The notes under the pieces: generated by a model | What the model saw: the letters and a program-made list of their open reading frames with translations, nothing else | Database searches by the model: none | Told to the model about the DNA's origin: nothing | Program-made: the position numbers and the translations under genes | Shown: one piece after another, positions 15,738 to 17,726 of the stretch | How positions within the stretch are numbered: the first letter of the stretch is position 1 | Layout of the letters: the number at the start of each line of letters is the position of its first letter | Assembly: GCA_001464165.1 (NCBI GenBank) | Contig: LNEX01000500.1 | Span: 1 to 17,726 of the forward strand | DNA: 17,726 nt | Source: a bacterium Ga0077546 | GTDB taxonomy: Bacteria; Cyanobacteriota; Vampirovibrionia; Obscuribacterales; Obscuribacteraceae | Direction of reading: 5' to 3'

Positions 15738-17274
15738 TTCTGTAGATCCGGAAGCAGCTGTTAGTTTAGCTAGGGTTATTGATTCTACTTTCTATGATCT
15801 CAAGGTTAGTCGAGAGAGTTTCTCCCCGCAGTTGTTTGTGCGTGAAGTTGGCACAGTGACCTCCGTTTTGACCGGCATAGCTAAAGTTGATGGTCTACCC
15901 AATGTTGGCTACGAAGAGCTACTAATATTTCCTGGCAATGTCTATGGTATTGCTTTCAATATTGATGAATCTGAAATCGGTGTGATTTTACTTGGCGATT
16001 ATTGGCATTTAAAAGCCGGGGATCGAGTTGAGCGCTCCGGCCGAGTGATGGATGTGGCTGTGGGTGATTTTCTCTTGGGGCGGGTTATTGATCCTCTAGG
16101 GCAGCCTCTTGATGACAAGGAGCTAGAGCCGTCAGGTGAGCGAATGCCAATTGAGCGTCCGGCGGCGTCAATCATGGACCGCGCACCAGTGACGGTGCCT
16201 CTGCAAACAGGGCTTAAGGTGATTGATGCCTTGATTCCTATTGGTCGGGGACAACGGGAGCTAATTTTGGGCGATCGGCAGACAGGAAAAAGTACTATTG
16301 CCATCGATACTATTATTAGCCAGCGCGGACAGAATGTCGTTTGTATCTATTGCGCTATTGGTCAACGAGCCTCCAGTGTTGGGCGCAATATTGCCATTCT
16401 GCGTGAAAAAGGGGCGATGGAATACACCGTTGTAGTAGTTACTGAAGGCGAAGCCCCTCCAGGGCTGGCTTATATAGCCCCTTATGCCGCTACTAGTATT
16501 GCCGAATATTTTATGAACTCTGGACGCGACGTGCTGATTGTCTACGACGATCTCACTCAGCATGCCCGGGCATACCGTGAGCTTTCGCTGCTATTGCGTC
16601 GCCCCCCTGGTCGCGAGGCTTTTCCTGGGGACATCTTCTATATTCATTCGCGGCTGTTAGAACGGGCCACGAGGATGTCTGACGAGTTTGGTGGCGGTTC
16701 TTTGACTGCACTTCCTATTATCGAAACCGAAGCCCAAGACATTGCTGCATATATTCCAACTAATTTAATTTCAATTACTGATGGACAAATTTATCTCTCG
16801 CCTACGCTCTTTGAGTTAGGTATGCTGCCTGCTGTCGATGTTGGAAAGTCAGTTTCGCGTGTTGGTGGCAAAGCGCAATTGCCGGCTTACCGTGCTGTGT
16901 CTAGTGATCTCAAGCTTGCTTACGCTCAGTTTGAAGAACTTGAGACCTTTGCCCGATTTGGTGCCAGCCTTGATGCTGACACACGCAAGATAATTGAGCA
17001 CGGGCAGCGCATTCGTTCTTGTCTGAAACAGCCAGAGTTTTCACCACTATCGGTGGCTGAACAGATTACAGTGCTACTTGCCTTGATAGAGGGTCTGTTT
17101 GATCAGATTGCCATGGCTCAGATGAATGAGGCTCAGAAAGTTGTGCAATATTCTGCTGCCAAGATTCCAACTGATCTGCTTGACAGGTTGCTTCACGCCC
17201 AAGACTTAAGTGCGGAAGATAGACAGGCAATTGTGCAGATTGCAAAGCAGGCCTTGCTGGATTTTGTGTCATGA
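15727..17274 (+). CDS. atpA: N-type ATPase subunit alpha
   Basis: Alpha is the non-catalytic nucleotide-binding partner of beta in the N1 head. The 515-residue protein has the N-terminal beta-barrel, the P-loop Gly-Asp-Arg-Gln-Thr-Gly-Lys-Ser-Thr at 182-190, and Tyr-Cys-Ala-Ile-Gly-Gln-Arg at 208-214. Walker B, Val-Leu-Ile-Val-Tyr-Asp-Asp, is at 269-275. It also has the arginine-finger region [10 protein letters not shown]. The length is normal for the family. The start ATG lies within the last codons of atpF. The stop forms ATGA with the atpG start, a typical coupled junction. Confidence 0.97.
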   Translation: MASDSVDPEAAVSLARVIDSTFYDLKVSRESFSPQLFVREVGTVTSVLTGIAKVDGLPNVGYEELLIFPGNVYGIAFNIDESEIGVILLGDYWHLKAGDRVERSGRVMDVAVGDFLLGRVIDPLGQPLDDKELEPSGERMPIERPAASIMDRAPVTVPLQTGLKVIDALIPIGRGQRELILGDRQTGKSTIAIDTIISQRGQNVVCIYCAIGQRASSVGRNIAILREKGAMEYTVVVVTEGEAPPGLAYIAPYAATSIAEYFMNSGRDVLIVYDDLTQHARAYRELSLLLRRPPGREAFPGDIFYIHSRLLERATRMSDEFGGGSLTALPIIETEAQDIAAYIPTNLISITDGQIYLSPTLFELGMLPAVDVGKSVSRVGGKAQLPAYRAVSSDLKLAYAQFEELETFARFGASLDADTRKIIEHGQRIRSCLKQPEFSPLSVAEQITVLLALIEGLFDQIAMAQMNEAQKVVQYSAAKIPTDLLDRLLHAQDLSAEDRQAIVQIAKQALLDFVS

Positions 17275-17726
17275 GCGATACCAGCGAGAATCTTCGGCGA
17301 AAAATCAAGAGCGCAAGTGATCTGCAATCGGTCGTGCGCACTATGAAAGCTTTGACTGCTTCTAGCATTGGTCAATATGAGCGCTCCGTAGAAGCTCTGG
17401 CCGATTACTATCGAACGGTGGAGCTGGGCCTGCATGCCTGCCTACCTCCTGCTGTTGCGTCGCTTAACAGCGTGCCACCAAATAACTTGCCGTTTGATAG
17501 TGTGCCCCCTAATGGCGTGTCACCACGAACTACTCCAGCCAATACGGCTCCTATAAATGCCATTGTATTTGGTTCAGATCAGGGTTTGGTTGGGCAATTT
17601 AATGACGTGGTGGCTAATTTTGCTTTTGCCAGCTTGTCACCGTTTTTAGAGCTTAGAAGGACAGTAAGTGTCTGGGCCGTTGGTGAGCGTGTCATGGACC
17701 GTTTGCTCGATCTTGGATTGGCAGAA
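17271..17726 (+). CDS. atpG: N-type ATPase subunit gamma, 3'-truncated by the window end
   Basis: The frame opens at ATG 17271, overlapping the atpA stop by four bases, and stays open to the last base (152 codons seen). Gamma is the central rotating shaft. The N-terminal helix with [11 protein letters not shown] (18-28) and Ala-Ser-Ser-Ile-Gly-Gln-Tyr, and the strand [14 protein letters not shown] (98-111), are typical. Between them, residues about 59-95 form a Pro/Asn/Ser-rich segment with Ser-Val-Pro-Pro-Asn twice. It lies at a variable site of the family and resembles the low-complexity inserts elsewhere in this operon. The remainder of the gene is outside the window. Confidence 0.95.
   Translation, partial: MSDTSENLRRKIKSASDLQSVVRTMKALTASSIGQYERSVEALADYYRTVELGLHACLPPAVASLNSVPPNNLPFDSVPPNGVSPRTTPANTAPINAIVFGSDQGLVGQFNDVVANFAFASLSPFLELRRTVSVWAVGERVMDRLLDLGLAE

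Overview
The window comes from a bacterial chromosome of roughly 47-50 percent G+C, dense with genes, with short spacers and operons closed up by overlapping start and stop codons. The organism cannot be fixed from this sequence alone. The mix of an N-type ATPase operon, secreted tetratricopeptide (TPR) proteins, an NrtR/nadA/nadB locus and large hypothetical proteins would fit the non-photosynthetic relatives of cyanobacteria (Vampirovibrionia/Melainabacteria, such as Candidatus Obscuribacter). That assignment is inference at low to moderate confidence; Planctomycetes, for example, also carry N-ATPases.

Layout. (1) Positions 1-1718 hold two unrecognised genes on the plus strand, the first running in from outside the window. 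Each has a papain-like His...(Asn/Asp)-x-Trp pattern. A tandem array of a 16-bp unit separates them. (2) Positions 1798-5701 hold a tandem duplication of a secreted TPR-protein gene. Copy 1 is split in two by a net 56-nt deletion relative to copy 2; copy 2 is intact. (3) Positions 5753-6410 (minus strand) hold a frameshifted gene for NrtR, the Nudix-related repressor of NAD metabolism. It is divergent from nadA, across an AT-rich spacer with a repeat that could be an operator. (4) nadA and nadB (6794-9615) encode the two-enzyme route from aspartate to quinolinate. A SAM-dependent methyltransferase gene follows 6 nt later and is probably co-transcribed. (5) A small hypothetical gene lies at 10695-11114. 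(6) From 11353 to the window end runs an N-ATPase operon in the diagnostic order atpD-C-Q-R-B-E-F-A-G. There is no separate delta gene: the b subunit carries a delta-like C-terminal domain. atpG is cut by the window edge.

How it works together. NadB oxidises L-aspartate to iminoaspartate and NadA condenses this with dihydroxyacetone phosphate to quinolinate. NrtR normally represses such genes according to NAD status, so its broken gene beside nadAB suggests altered or lost local control. The N-ATPase is a rotary, ion-coupled ATPase of a branch usually held as a second ATPase next to an ordinary F-type enzyme; whether this genome has the ordinary one cannot be seen here.

The most distinctive sequence-level feature is a recurrence of short tandem repeats. 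In-frame units of 3, 9, 12 and 15 bp occur inside genes, including linkers of the ATPase subunits, and a 16-bp unit occurs in a spacer. I found no clear-cut new defence system, no mobile element, no CRISPR array and no RNA gene.
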